Positions 1-11,249 are shown, numbered from the stretch's first letter. The stretch is 64,000 bases of DNA from Clarkia xantiana subsp. parviflora (GCA_036873135.1 JAPTYO010000014.1:22528952-22592951), one strand, 5' to 3'. Translations and numbers: made by a program. Notes: generated by a model not told the origin, from the letters alone.

Positions 1-1119
1 GCAACAACATAGTTAACAGCTATGAGCTCTTCTTCATAAAGGGTTGGTCCAAATTCCGGTAAAGCACCTCTAAGAATGTTTGTATGCAGATACTGCACAT
101 TTATTTAATATTTCATGTGAAAAAAACACAATAAAAATTCTTTAAAACTTTATTTGATACTGCTAAAGAAAAAAGTGATTCTAATAATTATAATAAATAA
201 TTGTAAAATCTCACCTTTAAATCATATTTTGCAGGTAATTTTTTTTTTCTTTTCTGGTTTAAGAGAGGATTTCTCTTGTTCAAGAGAACACAATGTATCA
301 CATTTGAATAAATTATCATCCTGTACACAAAAATATTTTTAGCAATTTACCGAAAAGCTTTATAACTTTTTTTTGGTAAAAAAAACTTTATATCTACCAT
401 GTAACAATATGAATATGGAATAAAATACCGATTTTTGCTTTAAATATGCTTCTGAATCGTCTAAATTTGGAATATTTTCAGCCACCGATGAACTTAATCC
501 CCTACAAAGTTATGAAAGAAAATGAAAAGTAAGATAACAAACTAACATAACAAGTCAAAATGATAAATTTAATCATTCTACATAAAATCCCAACAATCTC
601 CTATCCAACGTGGTGCTTCGTTGTTATCCGACTTCATACTCACTTATTATATCTGCAGAACAAGTGTAATTTTTCCATCAGTAATCATCATATGATACAC
701 ATGATATCACTACTTAGAGGCTATCCAAATTCCAAAGTATATGTGTATTGATTATAAATTAGATCCTTACCTTAACAATTTTTCAAGTAGCGATTGTATA
801 TCAGTCACCGAAGTAAACCTTCTTTGGTTCTTAAAATGTGACTATATTCTTCTGTCGGTCTCTAAGCGTCTCCACGTGATATTCTTCTCTTGCTTAAACA
901 ATCCATCTCTTATAAGTACAGAGCTGCGTGAATTTACTTAGAGATATGTTCTCCTAAAATAATGGAAATTCAACAGAGTTATTATTTAATAAATCTTCAT
1001 TAATTAATAAACAAACATACATGTCAGCTAGATGTGAGTCGGCTAGCTTATAGATATTCTAATTTGAAGATAAAAGAAAGATTGACTTAAGATATTTTCC
1101 TAAAATAAGGGAAATCCTC
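1..1119. other. AT-rich stretch without a recognised gene
   Basis: No exon with family similarity was found on either strand. The short open frames are AT-rich and carry no motif. The stretch would be expected to hold the 5' part of the FAR1-related gene that follows, because that protein lacks its usual N-terminal domain, but no FAR1-type zinc-finger coding sequence is visible here. An in-frame extension of the downstream frame reaches back only to about 1063, where a TAA stops it. Confidence 0.5.
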
Positions 1120-2931
1120 ATGCCCACGGATCTATACAACCGTCTGTATCGTGATAGAGCATTAGAGTTTAGAAAAGGTGATGTTGAAGCTGCTTTAGCA
1201 TTTATGACTGGTAGAAAAAAGCATGACCCAGAGTTTTTTTTACGTTATAAAGTAGATGACGATGAATGTCTTTCACATTTGTTCTGGACAGATGGTCGTG
1301 CACAATATGACTACAGATGTTTCGGCGATGTTTTGACATTTGATTCAACCTACAATACCAACAGTTATGGCATGCCGCTAGTGATTCTTGCTGGAGTGAA
1401 TAATTATCACATGACAACAATATTTGGGTTTGCAGTATTACATGATGAGAATTTTGAAGCGTATAAGTGGCTCCTAGAAGTTTTCCTCGAAGCGATGATG
1501 GGCAAGACTCCTATTTCAGTTGTCACAGATGGTGACAATGCAATGGAAAAAGCTATATCCGATGTTCTCCCTGATGCACACCATCGCCTATGTTCTTGGC
1601 ACATACAAAATAATGCTGCATCACAGTGTCATTCTCCTGGATTTCTTACTGATTTTAATAAATGCACGTATGAGAACATGGAGATTGGTGCTTTCAAACA
1701 AGCATGGCGTAAATTGGAGATCAAATACAACATTAAGGATGGAGATTGGGCCAAGCGAATGTATAAAAAGCGTAAAAAATGGGCAGCGGCATACCTATTA
1801 GGTCACTTTTGGGGAGAGCTACGGAGTACACAAAGGGTTGAAGGAATGAATGCAAAGGTTAAAAGTGGTACACGTGGAAAAATGCGTTTGAGAGAATTAA
1901 TTGGTTATCTCGACGCCTTGGTAGATGACTGGAGGCAAAAAGAAGCAATCGCTGCATTTCATAACAACTATGGTAAGCCAGTTTGTGTAACTGGACTAGC
2001 TAAAGTTGAGCGACATGGTTATTCTATCTTTACAATAGAGTCCATGGCTAAGATTGTGAAAAATATTCATGCAACTACTGGGCTCGACACGAGCGAAAAA
2101 ACAGAGCTTGAAAGTGGTGGACGACTTTATCAAGTACGACATTATACCTCGGGGAAGTCATGGAGCGTGGAATACTCACCCAAGGGCGTGCTTATCGAAT
2201 GTGAATGTCGCTACTTCAAGACAGTTGGGTTACCTTGTTCACATATCTTTCATGTAATTAAGTGTGAACAACTTAAAAAGATTCCAACTTGCTTGATTAT
2301 AAAAAGATGGACAAAAGGAGCAAGGAAAGGAATTGTCAGTGTGCCATTAGGAAAGAGTCTTTCGCAAAGCATCGAGGCACGATGTGCAAAATTAGAATCA
2401 GCTGAGACAATTCTCAATTACAAGGCAGCGCAAACTGATGAAGGATATGCCAGTACGTTGGAAAAAATATATGAAATGATCTCTGCTTTGGATATTAAAA
2501 ACTATAAAGATGAGATTCCATCAAAAGGAGGGTGCTCAGTAAGGGATCCTAAGCCATCGACTAAGATGCGTGCAAAACATACACACATGACAAAAGGATT
2601 GAAGCAGAGAAAATTTGGAAAAAGGAAAAATGCTAGAAAGACGAAGATTCATGGTTCAGACGAAGAAGACATTCCAGTGGAAGTGTCAGGGAAAGATGAA
2701 AAAGTGAACATCAGTAGTAAAACGAGTCCAATCGATTCATTGCAGTTTAAATATGAAGGACAAAATGAAGATTTCCCAAAAGTTTTTGAGGTTCTTCCAA
2801 AAGGTTTTGATCCTGATATCTCACGAGGTTTACATAAGGATTGTGGATTTCATTTCCCTAGTTGGGACTCTTTCAGGATTCGGAGGGGTGACCCGTGGAA
2901 GATTGAGCATTACGAGCAAGATCGTTCTTAA
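1120..2931 (+). CDS. FAR1-related sequence (FRS) protein, N-terminally short
   Basis: Encodes 603 residues of a domesticated Mutator transposase of the FHY3/FAR1 family, nuclear factors that act in light signalling in Arabidopsis. The MULE transposase core is complete: Asp75 in FDSTY, Asp137 in VTDGDN and Glu241 in RVEGMN are the expected DDE triad, with a C158-x2-H161 pair between. A SWIM zinc finger follows (Cys361, Cys363, Cys373, His375). The tail (about 490-540) is Lys/Arg-rich and could carry a nuclear localisation signal. Family members are usually about 650-850 residues and begin with a FAR1 DNA-binding zinc finger, which is missing. The frame opens upstream to about 1063 and an AG acceptor-like site lies near 1108-1110, so this may be the large second exon of a gene whose first exon is outside the window or lost. 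No TIRs were seen, so I favour a host FRS gene over a live MULE. The frame is uninterrupted. Confidence 0.85.
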   Translation: MPTDLYNRLYRDRALEFRKGDVEAALAFMTGRKKHDPEFFLRYKVDDDECLSHLFWTDGRAQYDYRCFGDVLTFDSTYNTNSYGMPLVILAGVNNYHMTTIFGFAVLHDENFEAYKWLLEVFLEAMMGKTPISVVTDGDNAMEKAISDVLPDAHHRLCSWHIQNNAASQCHSPGFLTDFNKCTYENMEIGAFKQAWRKLEIKYNIKDGDWAKRMYKKRKKWAAAYLLGHFWGELRSTQRVEGMNAKVKSGTRGKMRLRELIGYLDALVDDWRQKEAIAAFHNNYGKPVCVTGLAKVERHGYSIFTIESMAKIVKNIHATTGLDTSEKTELESGGRLYQVRHYTSGKSWSVEYSPKGVLIECECRYFKTVGLPCSHIFHVIKCEQLKKIPTCLIIKRWTKGARKGIVSVPLGKSLSQSIEARCAKLESAETILNYKAAQTDEGYASTLEKIYEMISALDIKNYKDEIPSKGGCSVRDPKPSTKMRAKHTHMTKGLKQRKFGKRKNARKTKIHGSDEEDIPVEVSGKDEKVNISSKTSPIDSLQFKYEGQNEDFPKVFEVLPKGFDPDISRGLHKDCGFHFPSWDSFRIRRGDPWKIEHYEQDRS

Positions 2932-3540
2932 GTATTTTTCAAATTTGTAGGACATTTATTTAATATTAATTGGGTAGCCAATGTTAGATTTTTAATTAAG
3001 TTTATCAGTTAATTTCAATTAAATAAAAGCATATGTTGCTTCAGCTACTGTTTTTCATTTTAAGTACAATGTTATTAAGTAAATGCATTTTTTTTGTTTC
3101 CGTAAATGCATTCTCTTTTTATATATATATACATATATATATTGCTAAAAAAGTATGACCTAATTTTTTTTATGAAAAGTAATAATATCTTTGTATATAA
3201 TCCCATGTTATTAGAATCAAACCGAAAACTAAACCGGTGAGAGAACCAATTTCTACTTCGTTCGGTCGAACCGGCTCGAATACGGTCTGACCACTTGTTC
3301 AAATACAAAAAAAAAAGTAAAAAATGGTTTTGAAAAAATAAAAAATTCACTCGGCAGTTGGCTATTTATCCCTTTCACAAATGGACAAATATTTATTTTT
3401 TGGATAAAATTCTGATTTTTATTTTAAAAGAAAATTGAGAAAATTAAAATTACTTTTTCTTTCTCTTTAACCTGCTATAGCAGGTCATGTATTTATAATT
3501 TTTTAATGTTTTTAACTAATTTTCCTTTTTAAATTGAAAC
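2932..3540. other. Intergenic, with an AACCGG-rich repeat scrap
   Basis: AT-rich spacer with a TA run near 3120-3142. At about 3205-3300 lies a degenerate sequence with AACCGG/CCGGTT words. It starts with TGTTATTAGAATC, resembling the end of the hAT element at 16432 (TGTTATCAGAACC), so it is probably a decayed relative. No gene was seen. Confidence 0.4.
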
Positions 3541-3894
3541 TTACTATTTTAGGAAAGGGAGGTACCATTCCGCGGCGGCATATAATAAATTTCCATCTCT
3601 CCAGCCGTTTCTTTACCCCCATCCAGCCATCTCCTTCCCTCCGTTTCCACTCCACCCTCCCTCTCCGAGAGTCTAATTGTTTTTATCTTTTAGCTCCCCC
3701 GTCGCTTGAGTAGTGATAAGAGAGAGTCGTTAATATCACTGTGGTATGCGTCTGGCGGTAGGTTTCCAGAAAGCTGATTCATCTCGAAACTCTGCGAATA
3801 CGAATCAGGAATGGCAAACAGCCAAAGCTTGAAGCCTCAAAGAGAAAATTACAAATGATGGATTAGAGTTTATAAGGCAAAGAAATGACTCTCT
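3541..3894 (+). other. Candidate promoter, leader and short exon of a disrupted host gene
   Basis: The composition changes from AT-rich to a TATA-like site (ATATAATAAA near 3580), then a C/T-rich leader (about 3590-3665) like a plant 5' UTR. An ATG at 3746 opens 28 codons to a TGA near 3831. A second frame reads on from there (residues KEKITNDGLEFIRQRNDSL) until the copia insertion at 3895. When the LTR element is removed with one copy of its target duplication, that frame continues beyond 16386 through FLKRKGGKVEV to a stop. This suggests the copia landed in an exon. I do not recognise the protein, and the intron/exon structure is unclear. Confidence 0.35.
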
Positions 3895-4317
3895 TGAAAG
3901 GGTTTGATTTGTTGAAGATGAAGAAGCTGCTGCTGGAGTTCCCACCATGAAGAAGCAGTTCAAATTTCCGTTTTTTCTGTTGAAGGCTGGTCGGACTGTT
4001 TTCATTAAAGCTGGTTCGCCATTTCCAGACCGGTCCAGCTCAGTTCTTATATGCTGTTTTGAAACAGCACGTTTTTATTATTTATGCAGATTCTCTGCCA
4101 GATTTTTACCTGATTTGTAGTCCATTAGTTATTAGTTGAGTAGTGGCAAGTAGTTGGATGTTTTTCTTTTAAGATTAGCTATATTTAAGCTTTTAATTCT
4201 GTCGTATTCAATCAATTAATAAGAATATCAGCATTTCCTTTACTTATTTGAGCCTTCTTTTGTGTTTTACTTATTTTTGGCTGTGAGTTTGCTTGATCAC
4301 CAGTCCCAATCTTTACA
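3895..4317 (+). repeat. Copia 5' LTR
   Basis: 423-bp direct repeat of 15960-16381, starting TGAAAGG and ending TTTACA, so it has the TG...CA termini of an LTR. It is followed two bases later by the primer site. Confidence 0.92.
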
Positions 4318-4319
4318 AT

Positions 4320-4332
4320 TGGTATCAGAGCC
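4320..4332 (+). other. Primer binding site (tRNA-iMet type)
   Basis: TGGTATCAGAGCC immediately inside the 5' LTR is the classic plant copia primer site complementary to the initiator tRNA-Met 3' end. Confidence 0.9.
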
Positions 4333-4362
4333 AAAGGTTCATGGTCCAACCTCGATTAATCA

Positions 4363-4646
4363 ATGACAGAGTCTGTATTCACTGGGTTGGCAATACCCAA
4401 ATACGAAGGCAACCGTGATTATTGGAGCTTGGTGATGGAAAATTTCCTCAGAGCAAAGGAGTGCTGGGATGTGGTGGAGAATGGTATTGGAGAAGAAGGC
4501 CCAGATGCAACAATATACAAGGCCAGGAAACTCACATACATGAAGGAAAATAACATACTCTTTCAATCAATTGATTGGGTAACTTTGGAAGAAATTATTT
4601 GCAAATACTCATCCAAAGACATATGAGATTCAATGAAGAAGAAGGG
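4363..4646 (+). pseudogene. Copia gag, 5' part, cut by gypsy insertion
   Basis: Begins MTESVFTGLAIPKYEGNRDYW, the DUF4219/UBN2-type gag start of plant copia elements. The frame meets a TGA at 4624-4626 where the family has Trp (KDIW). The remaining bases run to the gypsy target duplication AAGGG at 4642-4646, and the protein resumes at 12083. The nucleocapsid half is therefore 7.4 kb away. Confidence 0.85.
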
Positions 4647-5462
4647 TGTTGGGATCAAAATGATGTGGCCTTGGAATTTCGAGTAGTGGACTTCTAGATC
4701 TCGTCGGGAACTAGCTCACTCAGGTATCTTTCTTGGTCGCGTGGACACTTAGTTTCCTTTGGTGGCTTTGTGTTAGGCGAGGACCTGAAAAGAGGTGGGG
4801 ATGACCCCCTGATTCCACTCCGAAGCTTAAGTCAGTAATGGATATCGAGAGAATAATATAGAGTAATTGATAGATCTTAGCTTAAATAATGAAAGTGAGT
4901 TCCTATTTATAGGGAGATTTTTTACCGACTTTTTCAAGGAGGTGGCTACTATGCCTTGATTGGCTGTATAATGGAGGTGGCTGCCTTTACTTGATTGGTT
5001 GAGAAAGACGGTGCGATAATCAGTAGGTGACCAGCTGGTCGCCAGCTGGTGCAACTTTCTTCAGATGAAGGTTTTCGTGGTATAGAGGGCGGCGAGCAGG
5101 TCGCCAGCTGGTGCCCCTTCCTTCGGAAAGAAGTCTTCTCAGAGGCGGCGATCAGGTCTCTACCTGTCCTTTCTTAAGAGGGAAGGTTTCCTCCAAGTAT
5201 CTGATGGTCGACTCGACTCAAATCTTACTTTAGTAAGGAAGCTTTAATCCTCGACTTAACTTATACTTCAACAAAGGGGAGCCTTGAATGAGTTTCTCGC
5301 CTTGTCCTTAGTCGTCTGGTGGGTTGACTTCTGTTTGTAGGGTAGTCGACCATTCATCTTTGTCTCCTTATTTTGGACTTGAATGGTTGATCATACGTTC
5401 TTTTGAGAACTCGACCTTTACTCTGTCGACTCGTACTAACCTGCCTCGAATCATATCCAACA
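4647..5462 (-). repeat. Gypsy LTR (3' LTR on the minus strand)
   Basis: 816-bp repeat of 11269-12077. On the minus strand it is preceded by a purine-rich tract (complement of CTTGCCCCTGAAAC at 5463-5476) that would serve as the polypurine tract. Confidence 0.9.
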
Positions 5463-5562
5463 CTTGCCCCTGAAACATAAGTCGTTAGTCTTTTAAAACA
5501 AAGGGGAAGGAGTTATGTCGAGTACCTTTTATGATGAGAGGACTTTGCCCTTCTGCAATCAA

Positions 5563-7021
5563 GGAGTCAGTAGGGATTGATTTACTTCATAGAGGCGACT
5601 TTCGGAAGTCAGGGGAGGGAGTCAGTGTTATGACTGATCTCTTGATCGCCACCGATTGTGGGAAGTCGAGGAGTCAGTTATGACTGCTCCTTTGTAGAAA
5701 GTTGAAGGAGTCAGTATTATGACTGATCCCCTGTGTAGAGGCGACTTTCGGAAGTCGGGGGAGGGAGTCAGTGTTATGACTGATCTCTTGATCGCCACCG
5801 ACTGTAGGAAGTCGAGGAGTCAGTTATGACTGCTCCTTTGTAGAAAGTTGAAAGAGTCAGTATTATGACTGATCCCCTGTATCGTTGTCGACTGTATGAA
5901 GTCGAGGAGTCAGTGTTATGACTGATCTCCTTTGTAGATTGTTGAAGGATTCAGTATTATGACTGATCCCATGTGTAGAGGCGACTTTCGAAAGTCGGGG
6001 GAGGGAGTCAGTGTTATGACTGATCTCTTGATCGCCACCGACTGTAGGAAGTCGAGGAGTCAGTTATGACTGCTCCTTTGTAGAAAGTTGAAGGAGTCAG
6101 TATTATGACTGATCCCCAGTATCGTCGTCGACTGTATGAAGTCGAGGAGTCAGTGTTATGACTGATCTCCTTTGAAGATAGTTGAAGGAGTCAGTATTAT
6201 GACTGATCCCCTGTGTAGAGGCGACTTTCGAAAGTTGGGGGAGGGAGTCAGTGTTATGACTGATCTCTTGATCGCCACCAACTGTAGGAAGTCGAGGAGT
6301 CAGTTATGAATGCTCTTTTGTAGAAAGTTGAAGGAGTCAGTATTATGACTGATCCCCTGTATCGTCGTCGACTGTATGAAGTCGAGGAGTCAGTGTTATG
6401 ACTGATCTCCTTTGTAGATTGTTGAAGGAGTCAGTATTATGACTGATCCCTTGTGTAGAGGCGACTTTCGGAAGTCGGGGGAGGGAGTCAATGTTATGAC
6501 TGATCTTTTGATCGCCACCGACTGTAGGAAGTCGAGGAGTCAGTTATGACTGCTCCTTTGTAGAAAGTTGAAGGAGTCAGTATTATGACTGATCCCCTGT
6601 ATCGTCGTCGACTGTATGAAGTCGATGAGTAAGTGTTATGACTGATCTCCTTTGTAGATAGTTGAAGGAGTCAGTATTATGACTGATCCTCTGTGTAGAG
6701 GCGACTTTCGGAAGTCGGGGGAGGGAGTCAGTGTTATGACTGATCTCTTGATCGCCACCGACTGTAGGAAGTCGAGGAGTCAGTTATGACTGCTCCTTTG
6801 TAGAAAGTTGAAGGAGTCAGTATTATGACTGATCCCCTGTATCGTCGTCGACTGTATGAAGTCGAGGAGTCAGTGTTACGACTGATCTCCTTTGAAGATA
6901 GTTGAAGGAGTCAGTATTATGACTGATCCCCTGTGTAGAGGCGACTTTCGGAAGTCGGGGGAGGGAGTCGGTGTTATGACTGATCTCTTGATCGCCACCG
7001 ACTATAGGAGGTCGAGGAGTC
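5563..7021. repeat. 240-bp higher-order tandem array in the gypsy 3' region
   Basis: The landmark GTGTAGAGGCGACTTT recurs near 5733, 5973, 6213, 6453, 6693 and 6933, an exact 240-bp period with five full copies and partial copies at both ends. Inside each 240-bp unit a sub-motif of the form GGAGTCAGTrTTATGACTGATC recurs five times at about 48-bp spacing. Each sub-motif is itself an inverted repeat (AGTCA...TGACT). The array lies between the integrase end and the polypurine tract, so it is the element's 3' untranslated region. No protein is encoded. Confidence 0.93.
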
Positions 7022-7100
7022 TTGTTTCATGCACATTAGGAGGAAAGAAATTACATCTTTAGTTATTTCATTGTATTCAAGATACATAAAAAGGATCTTT

Positions 7101-8330
7101 CTAAACATAGAATTTCTTCAAGTGTTCCACGTTAAAAGTTCTGTTGAGGCGTTGCCCCTGCGGATCCTCCAACTTGTAAGCGTTGGGGCACGATATGCCG
7201 ATGATTGTGTAGGGACCTTCCCTCCTTGGGACCATCTTTCCCCTTTGATCAGCTGTTATGAATTCATTTCTTCGTAGGACTTTCTCCCCTAGAAAGAACT
7301 GGCATCGTCTCACTTTTCGATTAAAATATCTAGCGGTGGCGAGCTTCATTTTCCCCTGGACTTCTTCAGAGGCCCATCTTCTTTTGTCGGCTAGATCTAG
7401 ATCGATCCTTCTTTGTTCGTCGTTTTGGTCGAATTCGTATGCAGCGACTCTTTGGGAGACATTGACTACTTCAATAGGTGAGACGGCCTCTGACCCATAA
7501 ACCATGCTAAAGGGCGTCTCGCCCGTGGCTCTCTTGGGTGAGGTTTTGAGTGCCCATAGTACTTGCTCCAAATCTTCAACCCATTTCCCTTTCAGAGAAG
7601 CCACTCTCTTCTTTAATCCATTTTAAGGATCGTTTTATTGGCTGCTACCACCTGTCCATTCGTTTGTGCATGATGAATAGAACCAAATCGATGGTTAATC
7701 GACATTTCTTCACAGAAGTCGGTGAGCTCATCGCTGGCGAACTGAGGACCATTGTCGCTGATGAAGATCTTAGGGACTCCATATCGACATATGATTTGCT
7801 CTCGTATGAATTTAATCATTTGGAAAGTAGTCGTGGAGGCCAGAGATTTGGCCTCTATTCACTTGGAGAAATAGTCGATGGCGACTACAATATGTGTGCG
7901 TTGACATGTGGATTGAGGTAGATGACCAATAAGATCAATTCCCCATTGTGCGAAAGACCAGGCACTCATCATGGGAGTAAGATCCGCCGGCAGCCTTGCG
8001 ATTCTAGGGGCATAAACTTGACAGACAGGGCAGGCTTGCACTAACGTTGTCGCCTCTTTATGCATCGTCGGCCAATAGAATCCCTGTCGTAAGGCTTTCA
8101 ATACCAAGGTCTTGGCTCCTTCGCGACATCCCGCATCACCTCCATGTAAGTCTTTCATTATCCTTTCTGTTCGAGGGGCGGGTATGCATCGGAGATAAGG
8201 GGTGGAGTATCCTCTTTTGTAGAGATATCCGTCCAAGATTACAAAACGCCCTGTCGCCCTTTGAATTTTGGTTGCTTCTAGAGGATCTTCGGGAAGAGTC
8301 CCATTTTCCAGATAATTCTGGATGGGAGTA
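7101..8330 (-). pseudogene. Gypsy integrase, interrupted
   Basis: Reads on the minus strand from an HHCC-type zinc region (LHGGDAGCREG...CPVCQ), through the catalytic core (WGIDLIG, SDNGPQF) to a C-terminal domain with GPYTI and FNVEHLKKFY. The second zinc-binding His is replaced (CREG where the family has HxGG). The third catalytic residue is Val in NGQVVAANK where Glu is expected (NGQxEAANK). Stops or frame changes near 7610 and 7825-7860 split it into three pieces, so it is inactive. Confidence 0.85.
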
Positions 8331-8436
8331 ATCCATGAGTCGGAAGCTTGAATGTTGAGGATTTCAGCTCCGGCTTCCATGGCTGGATAAAGAGAACTTT
8401 CAACAAAGTGCACCGCTACTGGTGGGGTGTTTCCCC

Positions 8437-8923
8437 ATGCGAGTTTGCTGAGGGCGTCTACTTCTTGATTCTCATTGCGAGGAATAGCCTCTATTCGAAA
8501 ATGGGGCATGTCTTGGATGAGTCTTCGTACCTCTCCTGCATATTTTTTCATGTTTTCCCCTTTGGCGACATAGGTTCCATTTGTCTAATTGATAATCAAC
8601 TCGGAGTCGCATCTTACCCTTAGGTTGGTAGTTCCCATACCTTTATCTATTCGAAGACCGATGAGTAAAGCTTCATACTCGGCTTTATTATTGGTTGCTC
8701 GAAACGTTAAAGCCAAGGCGTAGCGGAGTGGCTCCCCATCGGGTGGTGTTAATACCAAACCTGCCCCACACCTTAAGGCAGAGGATGATCCATCAGTGTA
8801 CAGCGACCATTGCATGGTATCATTGGCTGTACTTTCTGGTGTAGCTTTGACATGCTCTTCTTGTGGGAGAATAATGGGTTTAGCATCCGGTGTTATCATA
8901 TTCTCAGCTATGAAGTCGGCCAA
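8437..8923 (-). pseudogene. Second (archaeal-type) RNase H of the gypsy element
   Basis: Contains YTDGSSS, GAGLVL, NNKAEYEALL, DSELIIN and, after a break, IPRNENQEVDALSKLA. These carry the acidic residues of the RNase H fold (D in TDGS, E in AEYE, D in DSE, D in VDAL). It lies downstream of the RT-RNase H unit, giving two RNase H modules as in Tat-lineage elements. One in-frame TAG at 8585-8587 replaces a Gln codon of the family motif. Confidence 0.8.
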
Positions 8924-8986
8924 TGCTTGGCCCTTGATCGCCTTTCGTGGCTCAAAGTGAATACGGAATTCACTTAGCTCTACTGC

Positions 8987-9992
8987 TTACTTAACCATTC
9001 TTCCTGATACGTCGGGCTTCTGTAGCAGTTTCTTTAGAGGTTGGTTGGTGAGCACCGTGATTTCATGGGCGTGGAAGTAGGTTCGAAGTTTCCTGACTAC
9101 TATCAACAGAGCATACATGTATTTCTCGATCTCCATATAGTTAGCTTCAGCAACGCCAAAGAGTTTCCTGACGTAGTATACTGGAATTTGGATGTTGCAA
9201 GTTTCCTTAATGAGGACTGAGCTCACCGCCGCTGAACTGATACTTAAATATAGGAATAAGGGATCCTCTAGTAGAGGTTTGGCTAAGGCGGGAAGGGAGT
9301 GAAGATGTTTCTTCAATTGTTGGAAGGCCTCCTCACATTCTGGCGTCCATTCGAACTTCTTGTTGACCCTTAGGATTTTAAAGAAAGGAAGGGACTTATC
9401 CCCCAATCTTGCCAGGAATCTCCCCAACGAGGCGAGTCTTCCATCGAGACTTTGCACTTCCCTATGGCAGGTAGGCGAGGACATTTCCTCTATGGCCGTC
9501 ACCTTCTCGGGGTTAGCTTCGATTCCTCTTTGGCTGACCATAAAGCCCAAAAACTTTCCCGACTGAACTCCAAAAGCACACTTAGTAGGATTCAACCTTA
9601 CTTGATGAAGTCTCATGCATGCGAAGGCCTCCTCCAAATCTTGGACATGGTCCTGCCCTCTCTTGGTCTTGACCAACATGCCGTCCACGTATGCCTCCAT
9701 GTTTCTTCCGATCATGTGTTTGAAGAGCTTGTTCACCATGCGTTGATAAGTAGCTCCCGCATTTATCAAACCAAAAGGCATGACTTTATAGTGATAGATA
9801 TCACAATCGGCGTAGAAGGCGGTATGAGCCTCGTCCTTGGGATGCATCCGTGTCGCTGGGTTCCCAAGCAAATAACTCATTGTATTCCCTTAATAGGGCG
9901 ATTATCCTCTCAGCTAATTCTGGGGGGAGAGCAGCTCCAATCTTGACCTTTCTCTCCTCTCCTTCCAAGGCGACTTCTATCAATTCTTCCAT
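8987..9992 (-). pseudogene. Gypsy reverse transcriptase/RNase H with internal deletion
   Basis: Positions 9992 down to about 9860 encode the protease-RT linker ending NELFAWEPSD. The next recognisable residues are MHPKDEAHTAFY, which lie well inside the palm domain. Roughly 120 residues that include the first catalytic Asp are therefore deleted at about 9850-9860. KVMPFGLINAGATYQ and the connection/RNase H part follow. The YVDD box reads YVDG (second Asp lost). The enzyme is dead twice over. Confidence 0.85.
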
Positions 9993-10118
9993 AGGGGCGG
10001 GTCGTCCTCCTTCTTCTCGAGGATCCTCATCTGTGATGATAGAGAGGGTTTCCTTCTGGTTACTTCTCCGGAGGAAGTTAGCATAACATTGGCGAGATGC
10101 CTCTTGTTCGCCCCATAC

Positions 10119-10772
10119 TTATCGTATTCCGTGATGAGTGGGAAACCTCATAATTTGATGTGTAGTGGAAGGGAAAATGTATTTGGAATTGAGAGTTGTC
10201 CTTCCTAATATGGTGTTGTAGGCGTTGATCTGGTCGACGGCCACAAAGCGTACATTTAAATGCAAGGCTTTCCATCCTTGACCCAAGATCACGAGGAGTT
10301 GTATTGCCCCCATGGGGTAAGTTGTTCTCCCTGCAAATCCTACCAATGGGGAAGTCATTTTTTGAAGATCTCCTTCTTTGTACCCCATCGCGGTGATGGT
10401 CTCAAAGGTGATTACGTCAGTAGAGCTTCCTCCATCAACCAATATTCTTCTAACCTCAAAATTACTTATTTGGTTTGTAATTACGAGGGCGTCTTCCTGG
10501 AATAGTGTTGCTCTCGAAAAGTACTCCGTAGAGAAGGTAACTATCATGGGTTCAAGCTCCCTTGATCTCTTGCGAGTATCTGTTAAGGAGATGTCTTGAG
10601 CTGCATAGGTGTCTCGGGCTGTGCTCGACTCTCCTCCAGCGGCGAATCCTCTTGACAAAACATTGATGTTGTTGTCTGGGGGGATCTCCATTCTCGACCC
10701 TCGTGGGCTCGACGTCGGTGGTGTCGTTGAATTTCTCTTTGCATGAATTCTAATTCCCTCGCCAGAAGGCAA
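10119..10772 (-). pseudogene. Gypsy aspartic protease region
   Basis: The active-site motif LVDGGSSTDV and the later YNTILGR motif mark a retropepsin of the Tat type. The frame is open over 217 codons but is out of frame with the gag remnant upstream. It ends where the linker to reverse transcriptase should begin. Confidence 0.8.
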
Positions 10773-11237
10773 TCTTCCGTGTTGTGCCCCTCTTCTTGGT
10801 GACTTTCACAGTAGGGGTGGGAACGACGAGTGCCTTCTGTTTCTAGAAGTGCTTCCATCCTCTGTCGAGTTCCCTGAAATTCCTCCGACGAAACCCCTCG
10901 TATAGATGAGTTCTCGCCTCGATTTCTTGACGACCTTTGCGGACGATGGTGATTCATTCGGGCTTGCTCTGCTCCTACATGGATAGTCGCCCGTTGAATC
11001 AACTATTCCAAACTTCCCACTGGTTTAGTGTATTGAGTGATGGCTAAGGATCGAGACTGGGGTCCCAAACCTCCAAAGAACATTTGGATGGCTTCTCTTT
11101 ATGAGAGTTCACCTTCGGTATATCCTCATTGAAATCGCCTGAAGTAATTCTCCAAGGTTTCACTCGACCCCTGGAATATACTCTTAGCTCTACGCATTTG
11201 GTTCTGCCTCACTCGACTCCTTGGTGGTTCCATGACT
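10583..11237 (-). pseudogene. Gypsy gag remnant
   Basis: An ATG near 11235 starts a minus-strand frame with ETLENYFRRFQ, a gag matrix motif, soon hitting a stop. A second piece (10583-11002) holds an Arg/His-rich segment with HPYCESHQEEGHNTEDC, the cryptic C/H/C knuckle typical of this group. The usual gag of 400 or more residues is reduced to about 220, so most of the N-terminal half is gone. Confidence 0.7.
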
Positions 11238-11249
11238 TTTCGATCCTGT

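Noticed and set aside
1120..2931. Active MULE transposon
   Set aside because: No terminal inverted repeats or 9-bp duplication were seen, and the closest resemblance is to host FRS proteins.
5563..7021. CRISPR-like regular repeats
   Set aside because: The units are 240 bp with no unique spacers and lie inside a plant LTR retrotransposon.
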